Shown here one piece after another: positions 47,802 through 57,745 of a stretch of DNA of 64,000 bases. Positions within the stretch are counted from its first letter, which is position 1. Each line of letters opens with the position of its first letter. The stretch is from Leishmania donovani (Eukaryota > Euglenozoa > Kinetoplastea > Trypanosomatida > Trypanosomatidae): contig NC_018255.1 in assembly GCF_000227135.1 (NCBI RefSeq), forward strand, positions 917,894 to 981,893, read 5' to 3'. Under the pieces are notes generated by a model that worked only from the letters and a program-made list of their open reading frames with translations, did not search any database and was not told the origin of the DNA. The position numbers and the translations under genes are program-made.

Positions 47802-49289
47802 ATGGGCCGCGATGAGAAACATGTTCGCGTGCTGTCGAAGCAGGAGCTGCTCGCCACGCACATCAAGGAGCTCAACGAGAGCTACTCGGTGAAACCGCAT
47901 CTTGAGTACACGACGATTCGCGCCGTCAACGGTCCCCTCGTCATCCTTGAGGATGTGCGCAAGCCGACCTTCGCCGAGATCGTCAAAATCGAGCTGGCCG
48001 ACGGCACCGTCCGTCGTGGCCAGGTGCTCGAGGTGGATGGCACCAAGGCCGTCGTGCAGGTCTTCGAGGGCACGTCCGGTATCGATGTCGTGCGCTCCAA
48101 GTGCGAGTTTACCGGAAAGGTTATGGAACTCGGCGTAAGCGAGGACATGCTGGGCCGCATCTTCAACGGTTCCGGCATCCCCATCGATAACGGCCCGCCG
48201 GTGCTGCCGGAGCAGTTCCGCAATATCGAGGGGATTCCAATCAACCCGCGCGCGCGTGTCTACCCAGAGGAGATGATCCAGACGGGTATCTCGTCCATCG
48301 ACGTCATGACCTCCATCTCGCGCGGCCAGAAGATTCCGCTCTTCTCCGGCGCTGGCCTGCCGCACAATGAAATTGCCGCGCAGATTGTGCGTCAGGCCGG
48401 TCTCGTGAAGCGCGAGGGCAAGACGGAGGACTTCTGTGTTGTCTTCGCCGCCATGGGTGTGAACCAGGAGACGGCCCGCTTTTTCCGCACAGAGTTCGAG
48501 CAGAACGGCTCAATGGAGAAAACCGTCCTCTTCCTGAACCTGGCGAACGACCCGACCATTGAGCGCATTGTGACGCCGCGTCTGGCCCTCACCACTGCTG
48601 AGTACCTCGCCTACGACTGCGGTAAGCACGTGCTCGTCATTCTGACCGACATGTCCTCGTACGCCGATGCCCTGCGTGAGGTGTCCGCCGCCCGTGAGGA
48701 GGTGCCCGGCCGCCGAGGTTTCCCTGGCTACATGTACACGAATCTGGCGTGCATCTACGAGCGTGCAGGCCGTGTGCTGGGCCGCGCCGGCTCTATCACC
48801 CAGATCCCGATTCTGTCCATGCCGAACGATGATATCACCCACCCCATTCCAGATCTCACCGGCTACATTACGGAAGGCCAGATCTACGTGGACCGCCAGC
48901 TGCACAATCGGCAGCTGTACCCGCCGATCAATATTCTGCCGTCGCTGTCACGTCTGATGAAGAACGCCATTGGCGAGGGCATGACCCGCAAGGATCACAG
49001 CGGCGTGAGCAACCAAATGTACGCCGCCTACGCCATCAGTCGTGATATTCTCGCCATGAAGGCCGTCGTTGGCGAGGAGGCGTTGAGTAGCGAGGATCTG
49101 CTGTACCTCGAATTTCTCGACAAGTTCGAGCACAAGTTCATCTGTCAGGGCTTCTACGAAACACGCGATATCTTCCAAAGCCTTGACCTGTGCTGGGAAC
49201 TGCTGCGCACGTTCCCCAAGAGCATGCTGAACAAGATCGACATGAAGACTCGCGATGAGTTCTATGACCGCCACCCGGGCCGCAAGTAA
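47802..49289 (+). CDS. V-type proton ATPase subunit B (495 aa)
   Basis: The regulatory nucleotide-binding subunit of the V1 hexamer, which with subunit A drives proton pumping into acidic organelles (acidocalcisomes, lysosome-like compartments). The sequence is highly conserved: ILEDVRKPTFAEIVKI, GTSGIDV, FNGSGIPIDNGPPVLPE, the non-catalytic loop PLFSGAGLPHNEIAAQI in place of a full Walker A, VFAAMGVNQETARFF, LTDMSSYADALREVSAAREE, and PGRRGFPGYMYTNLACIYERAG. Length equals the usual about 490-510 residues. The start at 47802 (MGRDEKHV) is the first ATG; thirteen upstream codons are open but lack one. Nothing is odd about it. Confidence 0.98.
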   Translation: MGRDEKHVRVLSKQELLATHIKELNESYSVKPHLEYTTIRAVNGPLVILEDVRKPTFAEIVKIELADGTVRRGQVLEVDGTKAVVQVFEGTSGIDVVRSKCEFTGKVMELGVSEDMLGRIFNGSGIPIDNGPPVLPEQFRNIEGIPINPRARVYPEEMIQTGISSIDVMTSISRGQKIPLFSGAGLPHNEIAAQIVRQAGLVKREGKTEDFCVVFAAMGVNQETARFFRTEFEQNGSMEKTVLFLNLANDPTIERIVTPRLALTTAEYLAYDCGKHVLVILTDMSSYADALREVSAAREEVPGRRGFPGYMYTNLACIYERAGRVLGRAGSITQIPILSMPNDDITHPIPDLTGYITEGQIYVDRQLHNRQLYPPINILPSLSRLMKNAIGEGMTRKDHSGVSNQMYAAYAISRDILAMKAVVGEEALSSEDLLYLEFLDKFEHKFICQGFYETRDIFQSLDLCWELLRTFPKSMLNKIDMKTRDEFYDRHPGRK

Positions 49290-51680
49290 TCGACGGGATG
49301 CCATAGATGAGCCAAGGAGCGAGATAGCGCCAGGGAAGGGTATGGAGGCGGGCTGCATTGGCCGGTCGGCAACCGTTAGCCGTCATGCATGTCCTCTGCT
49401 GTGTCTTTGCTCGTCACGGTGAGCTCTAGGAGTTGATTGCGCAGACTCGCACACCCTCCTCCCTCTTACCGTGCAGCGTCCCGCTGTGCGTGTGCGCGCT
49501 GTCGCTCGCCCCCTCTTGCTAGGCCGCCGGCTGCTTGATCATTCCACGGCCTTTGTCCATGGCTGTTCCGGCGTGCTTCCATCGTCACGCGCTGGCGCCT
49601 TTGTGCCGCTCGTGTGTCGGGCCCGCTATGTGTGTGTGTGTGTGCCCTCGCGCGGAAGCGGAAAGGAAAGGAGGCGAGCGGTGGGAAAGGGCATGGAGGA
49701 GACCGGTGCGTGTGCTTGCAGCGCCTAGCCTCGCTGATGGGTGGTGCTGTCCGTGCCGTTGCGAAGTTTTTGTGTTACTTCGCGTATGCTTCGCGGTGCC
49801 TTGCTCGTTCTCTCGCCTTTCTGGTGTATGTTCTTTGCTTCCCCTATCGACATGAGTGGTGTACAGAAACCGCACGCTGCCAGCGCTGATGCGCCGGCGC
49901 ACCGGGCACCCCGGTGAGGTGCCGTCTGCCTCGTTGCTTGTGTGCTTTATCCTTCATTATCGTGCGCCATTGGCCACTTGATGCTCTTCGAGCTTGTTGA
50001 AGAGCGAGCGAAACGAAAGACGTGCGTGTGCTGAGGGGATGCGTGTGATCGAGGAGGAGGCATGCAGGGGCGCATCAAAACATGGGAGGACGTTGTGGGG
50101 GTGTGGGTGACGTGGGGTGTTGTAGCGGTAAGGCCTGCAGGCACTTCTCCTCCTTCCGAAAACACACACACACACACTTACGCACACGCACGGAGAGTTG
50201 GGGGAGGGGGTGAGGAAAGGACCCAACGATCGAGTCGTCGTGGAAACGCAGCGAAGAGGAGGTCGTTGCTCTTTGCACTCCACTCCTGAACTCTCTCGTA
50301 GTGTCTGCCTGCCTCTTTCTGCGCCCATGTATGTGTGTGTGTGTCGGTGTCTGTGTGTGGGCCTCCCTTGCTGCGTGATTGCCCTGCCCTTACCACCTCA
50401 TCGCCGGCGCCGCGGCGTTCGCCCCTTCGCTCTTCTCTCTGTGTGCAGGGTGTTTAATGTTGGTGCCGTGCGCGGTCGTATGGCGACTCTGCGTGTTGTC
50501 CTCTATGATGCAACGAATCGCTATGCATACGCACACATTTAGATAAAGACCGTATGTAGCGTTGTAGGAGTCATGCCGCTCTTCGACAGCACGCATTTGC
50601 CTCTGCCGGTGTCTCGGGGTGCGCGTATGGGGGGCATGCGTGTTTGCATGGCGAGTTGTCTGATCTATATAAGGGAAGGGCGAGCGGAAACTGTGGTGAG
50701 TGCCCCTGGAAAAGATGAACATCGAAAAAAAAAAACGGGAAGGCAACGAGATGATCACGAGCGGTCGCTACTAGAGCGCGTATGCACAGAGAGTTTGTGT
50801 ATGTGGGGGTAGGGCGCATCCGTGTTTGGCACTCCCCCACCCTTCTCCCTCTCTCTCCGTCGCGCCACGACACGCATGTGCGTGGGCACGTGCACTTACC
50901 GGCGTGTATTGAGTATGGAGTGCGAGACTTTCTTTAATGATGCCGAAGCCAGACACGCGCGCTGTCCCCTCTCCCCTCTCTTCGCTCACCCCCACTCAGG
51001 AGAGGGCACACGTGCTGCCTGGTGCGGGTAGGCTGGGCAAAGGCGTAAAGTGGATGTGTGCGCGCGCGACAGGAGAGGAGGCTTGGCAGGGAGGCAGGAG
51101 TGTGCAACGGCGCTGAGCAAGCGGTGCGGACAAGTTGCTCACTACCCGCGTATGCGACGAGCGCCGCACAGGTGTGCAGCGTGTGATCACTCTGGCGCGG
51201 CGCTCGGGGGGGGGGCCAACGGGAATCAGCTCTGTCGCCATCCTTGACCGAACACGAGGGCGTCGGACGCGCGTCTCTCCTTCTCCAGTCCCGCTCACGA
51301 TCTCCCTGCCCCTTCCTTCTCTCGCCGCTCTTCACTGCCATCTGCCCGTTCTTCCCGCGCCCTCGTGCAACAACACTCACAACAACGCCACCGCCTCCAC
51401 CCACACAACTCCATGCAGTAGTACGGCCGCAGGTGCGTTGAGTCGCTCCCCACCACGTGGAGGCAGTGGGTCATCGACCCTTCTATGCTCCCATCCCATC
51501 TCCTTCCTCATCCTTGCGTGCTCTCTCTCTCTCCCCTCGCCTTGGCGTCTATCGTGCGAGCCAAAATACTCGGAAGGGCGGGCCCATTGCGTTCTCTTTC
51601 TGCATTGCTTCGTTAATGGTTTCCGGCTCTGCTTCATCCTTTGCCTTTGGTGTGCGGCCCGTCATCTCCGCATCGTCGCC
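49290..51680. other. Long intergenic region (2.4 kb), no supported gene
   Basis: GT/CA microsatellites (49629-49641, 50162-50177, 50331-50345), a purine-rich section about 50030-50260 and an A-run at 50726-50736 are present. A 7-bp inverted repeat (GCTCTTC 49983-49989 with GAAGAGC 49999-50005) could form a small hairpin. A pyrimidine tract about 51500-51545 precedes a possible acceptor AG at 51559-51560. Confidence 0.45.
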
Positions 51681-53702
51681 ATGTCTTCCGACACTGCCGC
51701 GTCCTGTCTTCTGGACATTGTCGTCTTCGCAGGCGGCGACTCACTGGATCTGATGCCGCTGACTGCCGTGGAGCAGAAGACGATGCTGCGGATCTGCAAC
51801 CGGCCTCTGATTTGGTACGCCATCACGCCGTGGATCGAGGCAGGCTTTCGCTGCTTCTTCTTGTGCGTCAACGAGGACTACGCGACACTGCGAGCGTACC
51901 TCTCTCGGGCTTTTGACGGCGTCGACTTCCACTATATTCTTGTCCCCTCCAACATAGGTGATCACCCGTCCACAACGTGCGATGCCGTCAAGGCGTACCT
52001 CAAGTACAAGGAGGCTCTGCGGCTTGGCGAGGAGGGCACGCTCGCCGAGGTTGCTCGTGGCATGCCGGATCGCAACGACTCCGCGATGAGCGTGGAGGCC
52101 AGCGGCGGCCGCTCTCCTTCTGTGATGTCACTGCATGAGGCGCAGCAGTACCGCGGCGCCAGTGGCAGCCGAAATCACGGTGGCAGCACCAGCCACAGCA
52201 ATCGCGACCCGTTGAAGCTCGAGCGCATGAACAGCGCCGGCCTCCCGCGCGACGCTCTGTTGCTGAGCTGCGACACCATCCTTGTCGACGTTGACGTAGC
52301 GAGCTTCGTGGAGCGGCACTACGCCTCTCTGGCGTCCGTGACGGCAATGCTGTATCGCCCTCTGCGCAAGCGCGGCGGCGGCGGCGATCACAAGGGCGGC
52401 CACCGACACGGGAAGGGTGGCGGTGGTGCTTCAGCCGACTCTGTGGAGGTGTCTTACACCCACGCGCTGTCGTGTGTTGCCTACGAGGAGACAGATGCGC
52501 TTGCCTCCATGGCACTCGGTGCGGCCTCTAGCGCACCAACCTCCTCATGTAGCCGACATTTGCCGAGTGGGACGCCGTCGCAGTTGCTGCACGCATCTGC
52601 CGGCCTGGTTGCACGCTCACCCTGCGAGGCGCGCATCATGGCTGCCGAGCCCGTTCACGTCCACCACCACCGCATGCACTACCTCAACTCGCTGGAGGGC
52701 AAGCCGGAGGTGCGTATTACCATGGCGTTCGCAGCGCGCCGTCCTGACTTGACGTTCGCCGCCGATGTTGTCGACGCGCACGCGTACCTGATGAGCCGTT
52801 GGGTGCTCGAGTTCATTGCGGAGTCGGCAGGTGTTTCGGACATGAGCGTGCGCAAGGACATTCTGCCTCTTCTGGCACGTAGTCAACACACCACCGTCAA
52901 TGCAGCCGAAAAAGTCTTCGTGACGCCGGCAGAAAAGCTGAAAATGAACGTGCCGCTCCACTGGCTCGGAGAGGGTGCCGAGATCTCGGCGCAGTCGCTC
53001 AACGCCGCGTGTGGGTTTTCGCTGCCGGAGGTGACAGACTCGCTGCGCGTGTTCTGCACCATCTACGAGGAGGACCCTGACGTGGCGTGCCGCATCTGCC
53101 GCATGAACACCCGCGACAATTACCGTGCCCTGAACCGCGACATCATCTCCGCCAAGTGTTCCCAGCTTCAGCTAGAGGAGCCACTGCTGAGCGCCGGCGG
53201 TGCTGCGGGCGCTGGTGGTGCATTCGGCGGAGGCACCAGTGCCGTGAACCGCTTCGCGCTGCCTTCCTTGCTCCCCCATGGCGGCGCGCACGCCGGACAC
53301 ACCGTTGCTGCTGGTGGAGCAGCGCATGGCGACAGCGGCAAACCGGCACCGTCCGCTGGCGCTGTGGCCCTTTCCTCACTCCTTCCGGACAACCCGATCA
53401 CGCTTCGGGAGAAGTTTGGCGACCAGCAGGTGTGCATTGTCGGCAGCTTTATTGACTCCGTCCCGCCGCCGAACGTGTTCGTGACGCGCAGTGTGATCGG
53501 CGCGCACGTCACGCTGGAGCCCGGCGTTCGCATCACGGACAGCATCCTCATGGGCAACGTCGAGATTGGTGCCAAGGCCGTCGTGTCGAATAGCGTCATC
53601 GGCACCGGTGCCGTGGTGAGCGCCGGATGTCGCGTTGTGGGCACCATTGTCGGGCCCCGTTGCGTCGTCGAGGAGAACGCAAGTGAAACCATAATTGAGT
53701 AA
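51681..53702 (+). CDS. eIF2B gamma-subunit-like protein (nucleotidyltransferase fold + beta-helix), 673 aa
   Basis: The N-terminal half is a sugar-nucleotidyltransferase-like fold: LDIVVFAGGD at the start, ICNRPLIWYAITPWIEAGF, a Thr-rich turn at 97-99 and LLLSCDTILVDVDVASFV (about 193-210), the layout of the gamma subunit of eIF2B, the GDP-GTP exchange factor for eIF2. The C-terminal about 85 residues form a left-handed beta-helix of hexapeptide-like turns (VTRSVIGAHV, LEPGVRITDSILMGNVEIG, VVSNSVIGTGAVV). Between them are long Ser/Gly/His-rich insertions (about 130-180, 230-255 and 545-600) which raise the length well above the about 450 residues of human eIF2B3. No downstream W2/HEAT domain of the epsilon subunit is present, which argues for gamma. 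A GDP-mannose pyrophosphorylase relative is the alternative, but the GGxGxR catalytic signature is absent. ATG 51681 is the only ATG near the frame start. Confidence 0.78.
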   Translation: MSSDTAASCLLDIVVFAGGDSLDLMPLTAVEQKTMLRICNRPLIWYAITPWIEAGFRCFFLCVNEDYATLRAYLSRAFDGVDFHYILVPSNIGDHPSTTCDAVKAYLKYKEALRLGEEGTLAEVARGMPDRNDSAMSVEASGGRSPSVMSLHEAQQYRGASGSRNHGGSTSHSNRDPLKLERMNSAGLPRDALLLSCDTILVDVDVASFVERHYASLASVTAMLYRPLRKRGGGGDHKGGHRHGKGGGGASADSVEVSYTHALSCVAYEETDALASMALGAASSAPTSSCSRHLPSGTPSQLLHASAGLVARSPCEARIMAAEPVHVHHHRMHYLNSLEGKPEVRITMAFAARRPDLTFAADVVDAHAYLMSRWVLEFIAESAGVSDMSVRKDILPLLARSQHTTVNAAEKVFVTPAEKLKMNVPLHWLGEGAEISAQSLNAACGFSLPEVTDSLRVFCTIYEEDPDVACRICRMNTRDNYRALNRDIISAKCSQLQLEEPLLSAGGAAGAGGAFGGGTSAVNRFALPSLLPHGGAHAGHTVAAGGAAHGDSGKPAPSAGAVALSSLLPDNPITLREKFGDQQVCIVGSFIDSVPPPNVFVTRSVIGAHVTLEPGVRITDSILMGNVEIGAKAVVSNSVIGTGAVVSAGCRVVGTIVGPRCVVEENASETIIE

Positions 53703-54638
53703 CTCTGAACTAGCTTGAACCTGCGTCTCTCTCTCTCTGTGTGGGTGTGTGCGCGCGCGCGCGTTTTTGTGTGCGAGGGCGCATGCTTGTATATCCGCAG
53801 CAGAGAGCCGCGGTGGGTAATACAGATAGGGACAGACACAGGCGGAGGTGGGCATTGTCTGTCTTTGTATTTCACTCTTCGCCTACTCTCCATGGTTCGC
53901 GCTCCCCACTCTCTCTGTATGTGTCTGTGTCTGTGCTCACGGCCGAGGTCGCTGGCGCTGTCGCTGCCGTGTTGGGTGTTCTTCGTCCACGTTGGCGATA
54001 CAAACGCGCGAGCACGGCGCACATCGTGAGCGACAGCCGCTGCGCCGGAAATGGCAGCAAACGATCGACTCATCGCTACGCACATGCGGATGTATCTCTC
54101 TGTGGGTGTGTGCTCGGCGGTTTCCGCGCATCCCCCCCCTCTCTCTCTCACCGCCTCACGCGTGTGCTCTCTCCCCGCTTGCTGTCTCTCTTTCTTGCGT
54201 CTTTGCGTGCGCGAGAGAGCGAGCGTGTATGTATGTATGTGCGCGTGTGTGTGCAGCAGCGGCAGCAGCCAAACTCTCTCAGAGTCGCACTTCTCGGCTC
54301 CCTTTTTCCCATCTTTGTCTTCTCCACGCACACGCGCAGCCATCGATCTCAGCGCATCCAACAGACGAGGCCACCAGTTGCGCATCTCGGCGAAGCGGCA
54401 GCGCGGCACGTAGGCGTACTTCTCGCGTACTTTCCGTTGAGGGAAACGCCACTCCATCGCTCTTTGTCTTTTTCGCCGGCGCGTGCGGGCGTGCTTGTGT
54501 GGTGATAGCGGTGACTGCTGACCGAGAAAGCCTCTTGCACCACTGCCTGTGCCTGCGTGCGCAGCATCGATCGCCATCTGCTCCTTCCTCACCGCGGAAC
54601 TCATCCCATCAGCTGTACACGTGCACCGAGAACGGCAA
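53703..54638. other. Intergenic region, no supported gene
   Basis: CT/GT-rich with a short alternating GC run at 53751-53763. Frames of over 250 codons here overlap each other in several registers, are rich in Ser/Arg/Cys/Val, and lack support. Confidence 0.5.
54570..54612 (+). promoter_or_regulatory. Candidate trans-splice acceptor for the lipase gene
   Basis: Pyrimidine-rich sequence (ATCTGCTCCTTCCTCACCGC and onward) ends in CATCCCATCAG, AG at 54611-54612, 26 bases before ATG 54639. Confidence 0.35.
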
Positions 54639-56102
54639 ATGGAGCTTGCTCTTGGCCACGCAGAGTCGCTGGCGAGCGCACCACTGCATGCACCGCCACG
54701 CACACTCTGCATTGTCCTTCTGCACCACGGCTATCGCTCCAAAGCCAGTGACTTTCGGTACTTGTGCCGGGTGTGCAAGCAGGCGCTAAAGGACCTCAAG
54801 ACGAACGCAACGAAAGCCAATGACGGGGCGCCGCCTCCGCCTACGCCGCGCTTCGTATTCATCCCTCCTCGCGACAACGACGGCCTTAAAATGGATGCCG
54901 GTGTGCTTGCCTGCGCGCGTCGCTACGTCCGCCAGGTCTGCCTTACTGTCTATGCAATTGTGGCCGAGGAGCTTGGCATCGGCGATGAGCAGAGCTGTGT
55001 CGCCGCCAAGGCGACTGGTGCCACTGCAGACAGCGCAACAACGGCGGTGAAGCACAAGCTGTGCTTCAGCGCTGTGGGCCACTCGATGGGCGGCCTCATC
55101 CTGCGCGCCGCGCTCCCCGAGCTGATAAAGAATATCGAGGAAAAATACGAGGCGTTCAAGGAGGTGTGCGAGGTGCACTGGGACGTCTTCTGCACCTTGG
55201 CGACGCCTCACCTCGGCCTGAGGTATATGCATTCTAAAAGGACAGCATTCCTGGGCCGGCACGTCGGGTGTCATCTGTGGAGGGCAATGGCGGATCTGTT
55301 CTGCAGGAACAGCGTCGTGGGAGTGGACCTTGTTTCGGACGCCTGCCTGGCGGCCTGGTCTCGGTTCAAGCGGCGCGTGCTGGTGAACGTTGTCAACGAT
55401 GACACCGTTCTGGCCTACAGCAGCAGCTTCGTGACGACCTTGCGCGTTTTGAGGCGTGTCGGCGCGTCGCTTCCTTCAACGGATGAGGAGCTCGCAGATG
55501 CGCGCTCTACAAAAAAGAAGAACGACTATCTGCACTCTGACAGCTGTGTTCTTCAACTCGCCCGCCTTGGCGTCAAGTGCGCGTCGTCGAGAAAGGAGCT
55601 GTGCGACAACGGTGTGATTTTCACAAATCTATCTCCTGAGCTGTGGCCGCTCGATGTGCTCGTGGAGGAACGCGCGCTGGCGGAGCGCATCTTGATGCAT
55701 GTGGCGCCGCTGGAGCTGCATCTCGTCGACTTCCGCCCACGGTGCGCTCGTCTTACGTCGGCGGCTGCCTCTCGTGGGACGGGCGGCGATAATGCGGCAC
55801 GCAGGCCTGGTATCCTGGCGAGGGAGATGATGATAATAGGGGCGACCCACTCTTGCCACATGGCCTTGGTGTGTAAGAAGCCCTTCCGATACCCCTCCGT
55901 CTTTGGGTTCGTTTCGGAGTACATTGCCAAGGACTTGCTTTTGGGCCCGCTTGGGGGCTCTGAGTTTGTGTCGCTTCCGCAGGATGGGCTCTTACAGTAT
56001 GGTGCGGCTTGCAACGGTTGCGTCGCGGAGGTCAGCGGCCACAGGGGCATGCTGGATGCCGCTGAGGTCTGTGCGGCGCCTGCACGTTCGGCTAACGCGT
56101 GA
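54639..56102 (+). CDS. DUF676-type serine lipase/esterase (487 aa)
   Basis: An alpha/beta-hydrolase of the putative serine esterase (DUF676) family. The early strand CIVLLHHGYRS is followed by a variable region and the nucleophile elbow AVGHSMGGLILRAAL, placing the catalytic serine at about residue 149. FCTLATPHLGLRYM is a typical DUF676 follow-on. The acid is likely in VNVVNDDTVLAYSSS (Asp254 or Asp255), and the histidine in GATHSCHMAL (His404 or His407). No signal peptide or membrane helix is visible, suggesting a cytosolic or peripheral lipase; the substrate is unknown. The frame is open upstream to 54549 without an ATG, so 54639 is chosen. Family assignment is by motif; homologues in other eukaryotes are poorly characterised. 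Confidence 0.88.
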   Translation: MELALGHAESLASAPLHAPPRTLCIVLLHHGYRSKASDFRYLCRVCKQALKDLKTNATKANDGAPPPPTPRFVFIPPRDNDGLKMDAGVLACARRYVRQVCLTVYAIVAEELGIGDEQSCVAAKATGATADSATTAVKHKLCFSAVGHSMGGLILRAALPELIKNIEEKYEAFKEVCEVHWDVFCTLATPHLGLRYMHSKRTAFLGRHVGCHLWRAMADLFCRNSVVGVDLVSDACLAAWSRFKRRVLVNVVNDDTVLAYSSSFVTTLRVLRRVGASLPSTDEELADARSTKKKNDYLHSDSCVLQLARLGVKCASSRKELCDNGVIFTNLSPELWPLDVLVEERALAERILMHVAPLELHLVDFRPRCARLTSAAASRGTGGDNAARRPGILAREMMIIGATHSCHMALVCKKPFRYPSVFGFVSEYIAKDLLLGPLGGSEFVSLPQDGLLQYGAACNGCVAEVSGHRGMLDAAEVCAAPARSANA

Positions 56103-56986
56103 GGAGGCCGTCCTCACGGCTTCATGCATCTCGCGCCTTGGCGTGTTTCTCTCCGTGTGTGCAACACCTTGACGCTCCTTGGCGGGGAACGTCGGTGAGC
56201 CCTTTTCATTATCAGGGACACGGTGCCGGCGCGCCAGTACCTTGCACACTAAAGCACCGTTCTTTTCTCTTTTTTTTTGCCTGCCTTTCGTTCTTTCCTG
56301 TTTCTTCTCTTGCGCCCTCTATCTACGCTGTCCAGCTCTTCAGAAAGGGTTGCCTTCGCCTGGTTTCTCTGTTTTCTTTCCTTCCCATCCCATGCGCACA
56401 CACCACCACTACCGGCAGCCTCAGACGATGCCGGTGGCGGTGGTGGTGGTGGTGTGTGCGCATGGAGTCTCAATTCGAAGCAAAAAATGGGCTTGAAACA
56501 TCAAAACGCGACAACAAGACGACATCAAAAAACGAAAGACGCAACAACAACAACAACAAAAGAAAACGACATAATGGACGATGCGAGTGCGAGCAAACAC
56601 GCGCATGCGCGCACATATATAAACAGGCCTGCGCGCGTGTGTGCGGGGAGATGCGACCTGCGCATTACCCAGGTACATCGACACGTGCATGGACGCAGGC
56701 ACAGTAGTCCGAGCCCCTCTTCCCTTTGAGCTCGTTACGTTGGTGAGGTGCTGTGTCTATTTCTCTCCCTGTGCGTGCAGGCGCATGGTGTGCCCCACTG
56801 CACTGCCTCCATCACCGTGTGAACAGCGGCAGCTGCTGCCCCACGTGCACTCTCCCTGTCTCGCATCAAGTGGCCAGCGTGCGCCTGCTGCGCTTCGGTG
56901 CATTCACACACGCCTGCCCTCCCGCCACCCTCGCATTCACTCGCCCAGAGCCCCCCTCCCCCCACTTCAAACAGCTTCAGATGTCG

Positions 56987-57138
56987 CCCCCCCCCCCCCC
57001 CCCCCCCCCCACCCCCCCCCCCCCCCCCCNNNNNNNNNNNNNNNNNNNNNNNNNNNNNNNNNNNNNNNNNNNNNNNNNNNNNNNNNNNNNNNNNNNNNNN
57101 NNNNNNNNNNNNNNNNNNNNNNNNNNNNCCCCCCCCCC
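56987..57138 (+). repeat. Interrupted poly-C tract containing an assembly gap
   Basis: A C homopolymer with single A interruption runs into the gap from the left, and ten more C's continue on the right, so the gap sits inside one poly-C tract of unknown length. Confidence 0.9.
57030..57128. other. Assembly gap (99 N) in poly-C
   Basis: 99 unknown bases, a placeholder length shared with the other gaps. Confidence 0.98.
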
Positions 57139-57578
57139 TTCCCCCACTATCACGCGCTCGCCTCTTCTTTTCCCCCAAGCGGACCTTGTTTTCCCCCTTC
57201 TCGACACCGCACGACCGCCGCACCACCAGAGGCCCTCTCCTCCCCAACGCAAGACCCCCGTCACACACACACACACACATACACACACACACACAACTGA
57301 AGTCAGACAAGAACAGCGTAGCCATCCGCTGGTGCGGAGCGGCCTGAGTATTGTCGTTGATACGGGCAATGGTCTGTGTGCGCGTCGGCGTGCTTGTCTG
57401 TCTATATTGCTAGCTAAAGCACCCATTGCTACCCAAGCTCCTCCGGGCCCCTCGCTGTCTGCGCGTGAGTCTGTCTGTCTTCTTCACTCTCTCCGCTCTG
57501 CGGCTTTCGACCGCCTCTCGTTTTCTTTTAATCCTTGTTGACCGTAATGCAGGCACCTTACGTTGCCGCATAGATTGC

Positions 57579-57601
57579 TATTCTCCTCCTCCCTCTCTCA
57601 G
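57579..57601 (+). promoter_or_regulatory. Candidate trans-splice acceptor for the ITFG1-like gene
   Basis: The tract CTATTCTCCTCCTCCCTCTC ends in TCAG, AG at 57600-57601, giving a 5' UTR of about 144 nt to ATG 57746. Confidence 0.5.
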
Positions 57602-57745
57602 AACGTGTGACTGGGCCGTCACCCCGAGCCCCTTGCGTGCTGTGTCTGTTATTTGCTTTCTCGCGCGCTCTCGTCGCGTGAACGCGAGCTATTCTCCCTT
57701 AGCTTTCAGCTCCCACCCCTTCTCTGGTTGAGGAGGCAACTTACA

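Larger units (their letters stand above)
56103..57745. other. Intergenic region with poly-C and assembly gap
   Basis: Contains an A/C-rich stretch (56500-56580), a C-rich region from about 56955 to the gap, and CA repeats at 57262-57293. Frames across the gap translate poly-C as poly-Pro and are not genes. No RNA gene was recognised. Confidence 0.5.

Noticed and set aside
53741..54789. Frames of 254-313 codons before the lipase
   Set aside because: Low-complexity Ser/Arg/Cys/Val products in overlapping registers, and the longest runs out of frame into the lipase gene.
56641..57541. Several frames across the 57-kb gap
   Set aside because: They are poly-Pro or poly-Gly translation of homopolymer C plus unknown bases.
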